In this document: piece after piece, positions 32,353-41,519 of the stretch
Numbering within the stretch: position 1 is the stretch's first letter
Layout: every line of letters begins with the position of its first letter
NCBI GenBank assembly: GCA_910587695.1
Contig: CAJUNC010000009.1
Coordinates: forward strand, 1 to 64,000
DNA length: 64,000 bases
From: an uncultured Lactobacillus sp.
GTDB taxonomy: Bacteria; Bacillota; Bacilli; Lactobacillales; Lactobacillaceae
Reading direction: 5' to 3'
The notes under the pieces: model-generated
What the model saw: only the letters and a program-made list of their open reading frames with translations
What the model was told of the DNA's origin: nothing
Database searches by the model: none
Position numbers and translations under genes: made by a program

Positions 32353-33696
32353 ATGGAAAGTAAAAAATTAACTTTCAGACATTATCTAATGATCGGTTCT
32401 TTGATCTTTGGGATGTTATTTGGAGCCGGAAACCTGATCTTTCCAGTTCATTTAGGACAAATGGCTGGGGGCCACTGGCTAAGTGCTGCTTTAGGCTTTT
32501 TAGCTTCGGGTGTTTTATTACCAGTTTTAGGTCTGCTGGCGATCAGTATCACACAATCACGTGGTATCTATGAATTAGCTCGTCCAGTCGGCCACAGCTA
32601 TGCATTGCTCTTTATGATCTTGATCTACGCTACGATCGGACCATTTTTTGCAACGCCTAGAACAGCGACCGTTCCCTTTACGATCGGGTTTGCACCACAT
32701 ATCGCACAAAATCAGCAATCATTAGGATTATTGATCTATTCGGCGATCTTCTTTTTATTGGTATACTTTTTGTCTAGTCGGGAAAGTAAGATCACTGCTT
32801 TGATCGGTAAAGTGCTCAATCCTGTCTTTTTAGTGATGTTATTTGTGATCTTTTTACTGGCTTTTAGCAATCCTCTCAGTTCAGCTGCGAGTGCACCGAT
32901 CACTAAAGAGTATTTGACGGGCGCCTTGACTTCGGGGCTTCTCCAAGGCTACAACACGATGGATGCTTTGGCCTCGATCGCCTTTGGGATCACTATCGTT
33001 ACAGCTGTTCGCCAATTTGGTCTAAAAGATAAAAAAGATATCGCTTTAGCAACTGCTAAAGGTGGGTCACTTGGGATCTTATCGATCGGGATCATCTACA
33101 TTGCCTTGATCTTATTAGGAGCGCAAAGTGTCTCGACTTTTGGCTTGGCAGAAAACGGTGGGATCACTTTGACACAGATCTCTCATCACTATATGGGTGT
33201 CTTCGGTGATGCTTTGTTGGCGACTTTGACAACGATCACTTGCTTGTCGACTTCAATGGGCCTTGCGATCGCCTGTTCGCAAGCTTTCCATCAATTATTC
33301 AGTCGTTTTTCATATAAGGCGATCTTGCTGGTCTACTGCTTGCTATCATTTGCGATCGCTAATCTCGGACTTGATGCGATCATCGCTTGGTCATTACCAG
33401 TTTTGATGTTTTTATACCCATTAGCGATCACTTTGATCTTGCTTGGTGTTTGTTCTCCATTGTTCAATAACTACGCTTTGGTCTACAAAACTACGACATT
33501 TCTGACCTTGATCCCAGCTTTCTTTGACATGTTGAATGCTTTACCAGCTGGGCTAAAAGAGTCTGCTCTAGTTCAAACATTGCTCAAGTTTGCTCAAACT
33601 TATTTCCCATTCTTTGAACTCGGCTTTGGGTGGGTCTGCTTTAGTTTGTTAGGACTGATCATCGGTCTTGGCGGGTATTTCCTACGTAAAAAATAA
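32353..33696 (+). CDS. brnQ: branched-chain amino acid:cation symporter
   Basis: A 447-residue LIVCS-family carrier with about twelve helices that imports Leu, Ile and Val with Na+ or H+. N-terminal signature IGSLIFGMLFGAGNLIFPVHLGQ-type block is present, followed by IYATIGPFFATPRTATVPF. AGGAGG is well placed before ATG. Expression is probably modulated by the leader hairpin. Lactobacilli are usually auxotrophic for these amino acids. Confidence 0.95.
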   Translation: MESKKLTFRHYLMIGSLIFGMLFGAGNLIFPVHLGQMAGGHWLSAALGFLASGVLLPVLGLLAISITQSRGIYELARPVGHSYALLFMILIYATIGPFFATPRTATVPFTIGFAPHIAQNQQSLGLLIYSAIFFLLVYFLSSRESKITALIGKVLNPVFLVMLFVIFLLAFSNPLSSAASAPITKEYLTGALTSGLLQGYNTMDALASIAFGITIVTAVRQFGLKDKKDIALATAKGGSLGILSIGIIYIALILLGAQSVSTFGLAENGGITLTQISHHYMGVFGDALLATLTTITCLSTSMGLAIACSQAFHQLFSRFSYKAILLVYCLLSFAIANLGLDAIIAWSLPVLMFLYPLAITLILLGVCSPLFNNYALVYKTTTFLTLIPAFFDMLNALPAGLKESALVQTLLKFAQTYFPFFELGFGWVCFSLLGLIIGLGGYFLRKK

Positions 33697-33716
33697 AAAG
33701 TGGTGACACATATAAA

Positions 33717-33770
33717 TAAAATAAGAGGATCTACCATGATGTCTTGCATTGTGGTAGATCCTCTTATTTT
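33717..33770. terminator. bidirectional terminator after brnQ
   Basis: AAATAAGAGGATCTACCA and TGGTAGATCCTCTTATTT, an 18-base perfect stem. Its right arm includes the last codons of the converging ABC gene. Confidence 0.9.
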
Positions 33771-35287
33771 AGCAGTCCGTGTTCGACTAAATATTTATGG
33801 GCGACCTCACTTGCCTTTCGATGCTCAACGCTGACTTCATAGTTCATCTCTTGCATCTCTTTAGTCGTGATCTTACCTGCCAGTTTCTCTAAACTTTTGA
33901 CTAGCTTTGGATTTTTCTTGGCAAAACTTTCATTCATCACTGGGGCTCCTTGATATGGTGGAAAAAAGTTCTTATCATCTTCTAAGACCATCAGATCGTA
34001 TTGTCTTATCTGCGGATCAGTTGTATAACCATCCACTAAATTGACTTTCTTTTTGGCGATCGCTTGGTAGCGTAAGGCGGGCTCCATGACCGATACCTTA
34101 CCAAAATCTAACCCATATACTTTTTTTAATCCCAAATAGCCATCAACTTGATTGGAAAAATCAGGATCAAAGCCCGCATGGACTTTATCACTCACCCGTG
34201 CTAGATCACTTAGCTTTGTCACTTGATACTTTTGTGAAAATTCTTTAGTGACAGCTAGATCATAACCGTTTTGATATGCCATAGGGCTCAAGTAACGCAT
34301 ATCGTATTGCTTTGATAACTGTTTTTGTGCGATCGCATAAGTCTTTTTTGGATCACTTGGTGTCTTTTTGTCGTAGTCGACTAAGGCTTCTAAAACTGTC
34401 CCTGTGAACTCTGGATAAATATCGACTTGCTCTTTTTTCAAAGCATTGAACAAAAATGTCGTGCCCCCAAAGTTTGGTTTCAACGTCACCTCTGCTTTAG
34501 GATCAGCTTGTAAGATCAACTCTTTATACATATTCATCAAGATCTCAGGCTCACTGCCTAATTTCCCTGCGATCACCACTTTAGTTGGTGCATGTAACAT
34601 CTCAGTAAGCTTAAAACCACCAAAACCAAGCGCCAGCACGACTAAAGCTGCTAAAGTCGTATAGATCCGCCTAGGCTTTTTGCCGACAAACTTCAAAAGG
34701 CCACTACAACAAAAGGCCAAAACAGCTGATAAGACCCCACCGATCAAGAGATAATCATTGTTGTTTTGCTGGATCCCTAACATGATGTAACTTCCTAGAC
34801 CACCGGCACCGATAAAAGCAGCTAAGGTCGCCGTACCGATGACCATAACTAAAGCGATCCTGATCCCCGATAAGATCAATGGCAGCGCTAAGGGGAATTC
34901 AAGGCGTTGCAATTGCTTAAAACGAGACAAGCCAAAAGCTCTAGCCGCCTCTTTGAGTGCTGGATCGATATTTTTTAACCCGGCATAGGTATTTTGATAG
35001 ATCGGCATGATCGCATAAAGCGTCAAAGCGATCACAGCTGGAGTCGTACCGATACCGACCACCGGGATCAACAAACCTAATAAAGCTAAACTTGGGATCG
35101 TTTGGATGATACCTGCCACCTGCAGACCTGCTTCACCTAAAATAGGTTTATTGCGCAATCCGATCGCTAACGGGATAGCTACCAAGGCAGCGATCACCAG
35201 TGAGATCAGTGAGATCGTCAAATGCTGCATCAGTGCCTGCAAGATCTCAACACGTTGGTCGCTTACTGTTTCAAGTAATTTTGGCAT
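33764..35287 (-). CDS. fused permease + substrate-binding protein of an osmolyte/ergothioneine-type ABC importer
   Basis: 507 residues. N-terminal permease (1-215, about six helices, coupling loop AARAFGLSRFKQLQRLEFPLALP) is fused to an OpuC-type binding domain (about 235-507: IAGKLGSEPEILMNMYKELI, FGGTTFLFNALKKEQVDIYPEFTGT). This permease-SBP fusion is found in choline/betaine/carnitine importers and in the ergothioneine importer EgtU. The binding-site residues cannot be assigned by eye, so the substrate stays open. Paired with the ATPase gene 4 bases upstream. Confidence 0.88.
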   Translation of the reverse strand: MPKLLETVSDQRVEILQALMQHLTISLISLVIAALVAIPLAIGLRNKPILGEAGLQVAGIIQTIPSLALLGLLIPVVGIGTTPAVIALTLYAIMPIYQNTYAGLKNIDPALKEAARAFGLSRFKQLQRLEFPLALPLILSGIRIALVMVIGTATLAAFIGAGGLGSYIMLGIQQNNNDYLLIGGVLSAVLAFCCSGLLKFVGKKPRRIYTTLAALVVLALGFGGFKLTEMLHAPTKVVIAGKLGSEPEILMNMYKELILQADPKAEVTLKPNFGGTTFLFNALKKEQVDIYPEFTGTVLEALVDYDKKTPSDPKKTYAIAQKQLSKQYDMRYLSPMAYQNGYDLAVTKEFSQKYQVTKLSDLARVSDKVHAGFDPDFSNQVDGYLGLKKVYGLDFGKVSVMEPALRYQAIAKKKVNLVDGYTTDPQIRQYDLMVLEDDKNFFPPYQGAPVMNESFAKKNPKLVKSLEKLAGKITTKEMQEMNYEVSVEHRKASEVAHKYLVEHGLLK

Positions 35288-35291
35288 CTGA

Positions 35292-36224
35292 TCACTCCTT
35301 ATGTAAAAGATAGGCTAAGAGTTGTTGGTAAGTAATTTCATAGGTCTGATCTTGGTAATTGAAGCGTACTTTCGGTGTCTGTTGCAGTTGGGTCAATAAT
35401 TCAGTAAAATCAATCAGCTCAGGGACGGTAGGACAAAATTTGACTTTAGTGAGATGTTTTGTTTCTAATAGATAATCAAGATCCCAAAAATGGGGACTTT
35501 CTGTATCAAAAAATGTTTTTACAAATTCATTTGCTGGCTGTTGCATGATCTGTGTGGGCGTCCCGACTTGTTGGATCTTCCCTTCATGCAAGACAGCGAT
35601 CCGATCCCCTAAGCGCAAAGCTTCTTGCATATCGTGAGTCACAAAAACGACCGTCGGTTTTAGCGTTTTATGTAGCTCTAAGATCAGATCCTGTGATTGG
35701 CGCCGCAAGACTGGATCTAATGCACTAAACGATTCATCCATCAAAACTAGCTCTGGTTTGGTCGCTAAAGCTCGGATGATCGCGACTCTTTGCTTTTGTC
35801 CTCCTGACAATTCAGCTGGCTTGCGTTTGGCAAAAACGATCGGATCAAGGTCTACTTCTTGTAACAATTCATACGCTCTTTTTCTTCGTTTAGACTTTTC
35901 GGTCTTGAGCTGTTCTAATTGGATCGTGATGTTATCTTCGACCGATAGATTGGGAAATAAACAGCTGTCTTGGAGCACGTAACCGGTATTTAGGCGCAAC
36001 TTTTGTTTATCGTATTCTTTTATCTTTTTGTCGTTTAGATAAATATCACCTGTCGTTGGGAGCGTCAACTGATTCAACATCCGCAGTAAAGTCGTTTTGC
36101 CACTCCCACTAGGTCCTACTAAGACAAAAAATTCACCCGCATTGATCTTTAGATCGATATGTTCTAAGATCGTATTTTCACCATAGGTCTTACTAACGTC
36201 TCGATAATGGATCATCTCTTTCAC
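35292..36224 (-). CDS. ATPase of the osmolyte/ergothioneine-type ABC importer
   Basis: A 310-residue ABC ATPase of the proline/glycine-betaine class: Walker A GPSGSGKTT, Q-loop YVLQDSCLFPNLS, signature LSGGQKQRVAI, Walker B LVLMDESFSALD, H-loop VTHDMQEA. The Walker-B region reads MDESFSALD instead of the usual DEPxxALD. The C-terminal 70 residues are too short for the tandem CBS osmosensor of OpuCA/OpuA, so regulation by ionic strength through CBS is unlikely. This fits an EgtV-like or short OpuC-like subunit. Confidence 0.88.
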   Translation of the reverse strand: MKEMIHYRDVSKTYGENTILEHIDLKINAGEFFVLVGPSGSGKTTLLRMLNQLTLPTTGDIYLNDKKIKEYDKQKLRLNTGYVLQDSCLFPNLSVEDNITIQLEQLKTEKSKRRKRAYELLQEVDLDPIVFAKRKPAELSGGQKQRVAIIRALATKPELVLMDESFSALDPVLRRQSQDLILELHKTLKPTVVFVTHDMQEALRLGDRIAVLHEGKIQQVGTPTQIMQQPANEFVKTFFDTESPHFWDLDYLLETKHLTKVKFCPTVPELIDFTELLTQLQQTPKVRFNYQDQTYEITYQQLLAYLLHKE

Positions 36225-36271
36225 CTCACGATTTATACTCTATAGTCTACTAAAATAGTGTAAAAAAACAA

Positions 36272-36350
36272 TTGATATGCACTGATCATTTTCACTATAA
36301 TACAATTAAAAACTAAAAGAAAGTAGGCACTTAATAGTTTTATACTTTCT
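36272..36350 (+). promoter_or_regulatory. hxlR promoter and candidate operator
   Basis: TTGATA (36272), 18 bases, TATAAT (36296-36301). Downstream, AGAAAGTA and TACTTTCT form an inverted repeat with a 17-base gap (36318-36350), a plausible autoregulatory HxlR site. Confidence 0.6.
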
Positions 36351-36369
36351 AAAGGGGAGTGTTAAATAA

Positions 36370-36714
36370 ATGGTAAATAGACCTTTACCGCAGATGGGAC
36401 TCTGTCCTGTTGCAACAACGATCAGCTTATTATCCAGTAAGTGGAAGATCTTGATCGTACGTGATCTACTAGGTGGGACTAAGCGCTACGGTGAACTAAA
36501 GCAAAGTGTCGCTGGGGTAAGTCAAAAGATGTTGACCCAAAGCTTACGCGAACTAGAAAATGACGGCTTAGTTATCCGTAAAGTTTATCCTGAGATCCCT
36601 CCTAAGGTAGAATATCGCTTGAGTAAATTGGGAGAAACTTTGCACCCTGTGATCGATGCTCTAGCGGCTTGGGGCACCATGTATATCGAACAGCAAAAAA
36701 ATGCTGAAAAATAG
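36370..36714 (+). CDS. HxlR-family transcriptional regulator
   Basis: A 114-residue winged-HTH protein: CPVATTISLLSSKWKILIVRDLL with the conserved N-terminal Cys12, KRYGELKQSVAGVSQKMLTQSLRELENDGL as recognition region. Cys12 is the redox/electrophile-sensing residue in YodB/HypR-type members. Targets are not evident: the gene is alone and a MITE-like element starts right behind its stop codon. Confidence 0.9.
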   Translation: MVNRPLPQMGLCPVATTISLLSSKWKILIVRDLLGGTKRYGELKQSVAGVSQKMLTQSLRELENDGLVIRKVYPEIPPKVEYRLSKLGETLHPVIDALAAWGTMYIEQQKNAEK

Positions 36715-36715
36715 A

Positions 36716-36849
36716 TGAGGCTGTGACATAAGTCGTTGTTACTTGGTACTAAAGCCTTAAAAACAAGTATTTTCAGAGACAAAGAAAGACATCTTCAAAA
36801 TTCCAATGTTTGGAATTTGAAGATGTCTTCTACTTATATCACAGCCTCA
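36716..36849 (+). repeat. family B MITE-like element, copy B2
   Basis: 134 bp with 18-base terminal inverted repeats TGAGGCTGTGACATAAGT (one mismatch). An inner palindrome (about 36789-36827) reads ACATCTTCAAAATTCCAA and its complement. No coding capacity. It abuts the hxlR stop. Confidence 0.85.
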
Positions 36850-36860
36850 TTTTGCATCTA

Positions 36861-38642
36861 TCAGTCTAATACCATTTGATTGGTATATAGATCGTAATAA
36901 AAACCCTTTTGGGCGAGCAACTCTGCATGACTGCCCTGCTCGATCACATTACCGTCGCGTAAGACCGCGATCTTATCGGCATTGACGATCGTCTTTAAGC
37001 GGTGCGCGATCACAAAGCTCGTGCGCCCAGCTAAGACTGCATCCATTGCTTGTTGGATCTTTTCTTCCGTCACGGTATCAACATTAGATGTCGCTTCGTC
37101 TAAGATCAAGAGATCTGGGTCAGACAATAACGTCCGCGCAATACTTACCAATTGCTTTTGCCCCGTTGAAAAGATCGACTGCTCATCGCTGACCTTAGTT
37201 GCATATCCATCGGGTAAACCAACGACAAAATCATGGATCTGCGCTTGTTTAGCTGCAGCGATCATCTCTTCATCACTAGCATCTGGCTTACCGTATTTGA
37301 TGTTATCGGCGATCGTCCCCGTAAAGAGCAACGAATCTTGCAATACGATCCCAACTTTTGAACGCAAAGACTTGAGCGTAAGGTCGCGCACATCCACCCC
37401 ATCAAAAGTCACTGACCCAGAATCGACATCATAAAACCGATTGAATAGATTCATCGTCGTCGTCTTACCTGAACCCGTTGGCCCAACCAAGGCTAGCATC
37501 TGACCCTTTTTCACTGATAGATCGATCCCATGCAAGATCTCTTTTCCTTCATCATAACTAAAATGCACATCATTTAAAGCCACTTCTGAACGTAAGCCCT
37601 CTTGCTTTTTACCGTCCAAAACTAGATCTTCTTCTGGTTGAGCTTCGACTTTAGCTAAACGTCTTGCACCTGTTAGTGCCAACTGGATCATCGAGTAGAT
37701 CGAAGTCAATTGTGTCAATGGTTGGAAATATGTTTGCGAATACTGCACAAACATCACGATCAAGCCCAGACCAGTCGCTGTATTCATCGAGTCAGCCACG
37801 ATCAACCAGATCCCCCCAACGATCACGATCGCTAGGTTCAACAATGACAGGCCTTGCATCAAAGGAAACAAGAGACCAGAATAAAATTGGCCTTTAAACA
37901 TCGTATCTTTAACACGTTGGTTGTATTTTTTAAAACCAGCGATCGATTCTTGTTGTAGACCATTACTCAAAATGACCTGTTCTCCGTTGATCTGCTCATT
38001 GACATAACCGTTTAGATTTGAGATCTCATCTTGTTGGGCATCTAAGTATTTTCGGGCTTTTGACATGATAATTAAAGCGATCACCAGTACAAATGGTGTT
38101 GATGCTACAGTGATCAAAGCTAATTTGACGTTGATCGAAAACATCACGATCAATGTTCCAATGTAAAGTGCCCCCTGCGAAACGATCTCAAAGACCGCAT
38201 TATTCAAAGCATTGAAGATATTATCGATATCTGAAGTAAATAGCGATAAGATCTTTCCATCTTGATGTGTATCAAAATAACGGATCTTCATGCGCTGTAA
38301 TTTAGCAAATAAGTTTTTGCGCATGCCATTTGTTGCGTCCGCATTAAACTTAGACATGATCATCCAAGCAATGAATTGGGCTAACACATTCAATAAAAAA
38401 TACAGTGCCATCAATTTCAATGCCGTATAAAAAGCAGCCATCGAGGCACTCGTACGTGTCGCTGGATCAGCTAATTGAGCGACATATTTAGTCAAAGCTG
38501 TGACCGCATTTCCCATGTAGATCGGTGCAATGACTTGGAAAAAGGTCGCTAGTAAAGTCAAAACGATCATAATTGTCACAGCTGACCAATATTGCTTTAA
38601 ATACTTCCAAAAGTAGCCACAGGCAATTTTAAAATCCTTCAT
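36861..38642 (-). CDS. heterodimeric ABC exporter, subunit with canonical Walker B
   Basis: A 593-residue type IV exporter half: six helices (about 1-310) plus NBD. Walker A GPTGSGKTT, Walker B LLILDEATSNVD with catalytic Glu, H-loop IAHRLKTI. The signature is FSTGQKQ rather than LSGGQ, so the composite site it completes on the partner is degenerate. It pairs with the gene 2 bases upstream, as in LmrCD/BmrCD multidrug exporters. Substrate unknown. Confidence 0.9.
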   Translation of the reverse strand: MKDFKIACGYFWKYLKQYWSAVTIMIVLTLLATFFQVIAPIYMGNAVTALTKYVAQLADPATRTSASMAAFYTALKLMALYFLLNVLAQFIAWMIMSKFNADATNGMRKNLFAKLQRMKIRYFDTHQDGKILSLFTSDIDNIFNALNNAVFEIVSQGALYIGTLIVMFSINVKLALITVASTPFVLVIALIIMSKARKYLDAQQDEISNLNGYVNEQINGEQVILSNGLQQESIAGFKKYNQRVKDTMFKGQFYSGLLFPLMQGLSLLNLAIVIVGGIWLIVADSMNTATGLGLIVMFVQYSQTYFQPLTQLTSIYSMIQLALTGARRLAKVEAQPEEDLVLDGKKQEGLRSEVALNDVHFSYDEGKEILHGIDLSVKKGQMLALVGPTGSGKTTTMNLFNRFYDVDSGSVTFDGVDVRDLTLKSLRSKVGIVLQDSLLFTGTIADNIKYGKPDASDEEMIAAAKQAQIHDFVVGLPDGYATKVSDEQSIFSTGQKQLVSIARTLLSDPDLLILDEATSNVDTVTEEKIQQAMDAVLAGRTSFVIAHRLKTIVNADKIAVLRDGNVIEQGSHAELLAQKGFYYDLYTNQMVLD

Positions 38643-38644
38643 TT

Positions 38645-40378
38645 TTACAGCTCTCCTTCCTCGATCTTATCTTTAGCACGTTGCGTTTCATAGATCTCAC
38701 GGTAGACTTGTGAAGTTGCTAATAATTCCTGATGAGATCCCAAAGCTACGAGCTGACCTTGATCTAAGACCATGATCTTATCAGCGTCCATCACTGAGAA
38801 GATCTTTTCGGCGATCACAAAAGTCGTAGTTTGTGTCAATTCCTTTTCTAGCGCCTCTTTGACGCGTTTTTCTGACTTAGCATCTAGAGCCGAGGTCGAA
38901 TCATCCAAGATCAAAACTTTTGGCTTCCCGACGACCCCACGTGTGATCGATAAGCGCTGCTTTTGTCCACCAGAAAAGTTCGCCGAACGCTCTTCAACTT
39001 GATGTTCATATTGGTCATCATAGCGTTCTACAAACTCAGCTGCCTGTGAGATGCGAGCTGCCCATCTAAAATCTTTAGTGGTAGCATTACGATCACCTTG
39101 GCGCAAGTTATCTGAGATCTTACCTGAGAAGAGTAATGCTTTTTGTAAGACTAATGATACCGCCTTACGTAATGAACCTTCATTTACTTCACGTAGATCG
39201 ACACCACCGACTTTAACGACCCCAGAAGTAGGATCGTACAAACGAGTCATCAACTGGGCTAAGGTCGATTTCCCTGATCCAGTAGCCCCAATGATCCCGA
39301 TCGATTCACCTGGAGCAACTTTAAAACTGATATTTTTGAGCGTTTCATGTTCAGCCCCAGGGTAAGCAAAGGAAACATCATCAAATTCAACAGCCCCATC
39401 AAGTTCTACTTCTGGTGCATTTGGATCAAATGTTAGATCTGGTTTTGTATCTAAAACTTCTTTTATTCGGCCTAATGAAACAAAACCACGCGCATACATC
39501 GCCATCGTCATCCCACCAAATGCCAATGTGAATAACATCTGCATCAGATACCCGATATATGAAGTGATCGCTGCCAGTTCACTCGGGGCATTTTCCACGT
39601 TTATCCCAACTAAATAAACGACTGCCGTGATCCCCACATTGCAGACTAAGAAAAAGGCTGGTAATAAGCATGAGAATACATAGCCGATCTTGATATTTAG
39701 AGCATTCATCTCATCTGAAACTTCGCCAAAACGTACTTCTTCATTTTTTTGTTGGTTAAAGGATTTGATCACCCTGATCCCTTGCATCGCTTCTTTAGCG
39801 ATCGTATTACTGCGATCTAATTTCTTTTGGAACCGATCAAACATCTTGCCTAATTGCGGGAACGTCAGCCCGATAACTAAAGCAACAGCTAAAAACATCA
39901 CTACTTGTAACCACCAAAAACGTGGAATGGTGACGATCCCCAACACAAAGGCCCCGATGATCATGATCGGCATCCGTAAAACTTGCATAAAGGTCGTCAT
40001 CACGACATTTAGCACTTGATTCATATCATTGATCAAACGGACGACTAAGGTACTAGCCGAAAATTTTTCAATATTGCTCAAAGAAAATGTTTGGATCTTG
40101 CAGTAAGTTTGTTCCCGCAGATCACTTGTAACACCTTGAGCGACTCGAGCTGCAAAATAAACATTCAAGATCCCAGCGATCACCCCGATCACCGCTAAAG
40201 CGATCAAGATCATCCCATAATTGAACATTGCCTGACGATCATTTTTTAATAAATTATCTAAGATAAATTGTAGGACACGCGGTTGCAATAGAGATGCACC
40301 TGCAGCCACAATGATCGAAATGACCGCACCAAAGATCGCACCTAAATAGTTTTTCAAGTGTGGTTTTAAGATCTCCAT
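38645..40378 (-). CDS. heterodimeric ABC exporter, subunit with degenerate catalytic residues
   Basis: 577 residues from ATG 40378 (GGAGG 5 bases upstream). The signature FSGGQKQRLSI is intact, but the Walker B glutamate is Asp (LILDDSTSALD) and the switch histidine is Glu (VIAEKIFSV). With the partner's altered signature this gives one working and one dead ATP site, the LmrCD/TM287-288 pattern. First gene of the pair; no regulator of the LmrR/PadR type is adjacent. Confidence 0.9.
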   Translation of the reverse strand: MEILKPHLKNYLGAIFGAVISIIVAAGASLLQPRVLQFILDNLLKNDRQAMFNYGMILIALAVIGVIAGILNVYFAARVAQGVTSDLREQTYCKIQTFSLSNIEKFSASTLVVRLINDMNQVLNVVMTTFMQVLRMPIMIIGAFVLGIVTIPRFWWLQVVMFLAVALVIGLTFPQLGKMFDRFQKKLDRSNTIAKEAMQGIRVIKSFNQQKNEEVRFGEVSDEMNALNIKIGYVFSCLLPAFFLVCNVGITAVVYLVGINVENAPSELAAITSYIGYLMQMLFTLAFGGMTMAMYARGFVSLGRIKEVLDTKPDLTFDPNAPEVELDGAVEFDDVSFAYPGAEHETLKNISFKVAPGESIGIIGATGSGKSTLAQLMTRLYDPTSGVVKVGGVDLREVNEGSLRKAVSLVLQKALLFSGKISDNLRQGDRNATTKDFRWAARISQAAEFVERYDDQYEHQVEERSANFSGGQKQRLSITRGVVGKPKVLILDDSTSALDAKSEKRVKEALEKELTQTTTFVIAEKIFSVMDADKIMVLDQGQLVALGSHQELLATSQVYREIYETQRAKDKIEEGEL

Positions 40379-40534
40379 ATTCCCCTCCATAATGATAAAT
40401 TTATTAAGCTATTTTTGCTTCGTATGTATCAGTCTAGCGGAATTTTAATTTTTATTCAACCGCTCAATTTAAAAATAGTTTTGCTATAATAGTTAGGAAA
40501 TCTATTAACTCTAGCAAGACACAAGGTGAATATT

Positions 40535-40840
40535 ATGGATAACGATTTAAATCTCCCTTCAAAGGAGGAGACAGAAGCCAGTGTACAGATCTTTAAAGCA
40601 TTTGGTAATGAGACTCGCTATAAGATCTTGTACTTATTATTTGAAAAGCAACTTACGGTAAATGAGATCACCAAGGCGATCGGTTTGACGCAATCAGCGG
40701 TCTCACATCAATTAAAGATCTTGCGCCAAACGGGACTAGTTTCTAGCAAGCGTGACGGACAACACGTTTATTACACACTAGCCGACAACCACATCATCAT
40801 GATCTTCAAGCAAGTAAAAGAACACATCAACGAAGACTAA
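40535..40840 (+). CDS. ArsR/SmtB-family metal sensor (CzrA-like)
   Basis: 101 residues from ATG 40535 (AAGGTG 6 bases upstream). Winged HTH with LTVNEITKAIGLTQSAVSHQLKILRQTGL. The last helix reads DNH-x10-H-x2-E, exactly the alpha-5 zinc/cobalt site (Asp, His, His, Glu) of SmtB/CzrA. It should release DNA on Zn(II). No efflux gene is adjacent; the Zn/Cd ATPase at 30304-32154 with its SmtB-style operator is a likely target. An extended -10 (TTGCTATAAT, about 40480-40490) precedes it. Confidence 0.9.
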   Translation: MDNDLNLPSKEETEASVQIFKAFGNETRYKILYLLFEKQLTVNEITKAIGLTQSAVSHQLKILRQTGLVSSKRDGQHVYYTLADNHIIMIFKQVKEHINED

Positions 40841-40843
40841 CTC

Positions 40844-40943
40844 CACAGTGCGTAAAATTGCGGTCTATGCAACTAGGGACCCACTATGATGCAATTATTT
40901 GTATCATAGTGGGTCCCTCGGCGTTGACTGCATTTTATTTGTG
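40844..40943 (+). repeat. family A intergenic palindromic element, copy A5
   Basis: Left arm CACAGTGCGTAAAATTGCGG, identical over 19 bases to A3. The core is a 16-base-arm palindrome AGGGACCCACTATGAT / ATCATAGTGGGTCCCT, unrelated to other cores. The right arm (GACTGCATTTTATTTGTGTA) is diverged. About 100 bp, between convergent genes. Confidence 0.8.
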
Positions 40944-40947
40944 TAAC

Positions 40948-41439
40948 TTATCTTACGCGCGTGTAGAGCTTATCTACTGGAGCACGGTTACCATCGTGCC
41001 CAAATTGCGCTAATTTATTTTCAGGTGAATTATTCCAAGCCAAATAATCTTGTTCATCTTCCCAGACGTTCAACAAGAGGAATTGGAAATCCTTTTTCAA
41101 AGAGATCAATACTTTAGAAGCCTTCAACCCAAAGGGACGTGTAGCTTTGTTATTCCAAGAATCAACAACTGCATTGAAAACTTTTTGTTGATCAGTATCT
41201 AAAGTCACATAGCGCAATTCTAGAAGACCATCCCAGTCTGTTTCACTGATCTCTTTTAAGACGCGGTAATTCAACCCAGATTCAAACACTGTATGTTCAC
41301 CAGAGATATCAACGAGCAAATAACCATCTTTATTGGCTAATGCACGATAAAGTAAAAAATTCCGATCAGCGTAACGTTCTGAGATCATCGTCAACATTTT
41401 TTCTGGTCCTAAGGCCAAATTAATTTCATTTAATGGCAT
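40948..41439 (-). CDS. ABM-domain protein (TRAP/HmoB-like)
   Basis: A 163-residue cytosolic protein. The C-terminal half (about 95-163: FGLKASKVLISLKKDFQFLL then WEDEQDYLAWNNSPE) has the antibiotic-biosynthesis-monooxygenase ferredoxin-like pattern; the N-terminal half matches the layout of staphylococcal TRAP and Bacillus HmoB. Relatives degrade heme or act in stress protection. The heme-ligand residue is not obvious here, so the function is uncertain. Monocistronic. Confidence 0.6.
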   Translation of the reverse strand: MPLNEINLALGPEKMLTMISERYADRNFLLYRALANKDGYLLVDISGEHTVFESGLNYRVLKEISETDWDGLLELRYVTLDTDQQKVFNAVVDSWNNKATRPFGLKASKVLISLKKDFQFLLLNVWEDEQDYLAWNNSPENKLAQFGHDGNRAPVDKLYTRVR

Positions 41440-41519
41440 AATTCATCCTTCTTTCAGCAAACTTACTTTATTAGTATAGCACTAGGACTATTCTAAACCT
41501 ATTAGCTAAAAACTGCTAA

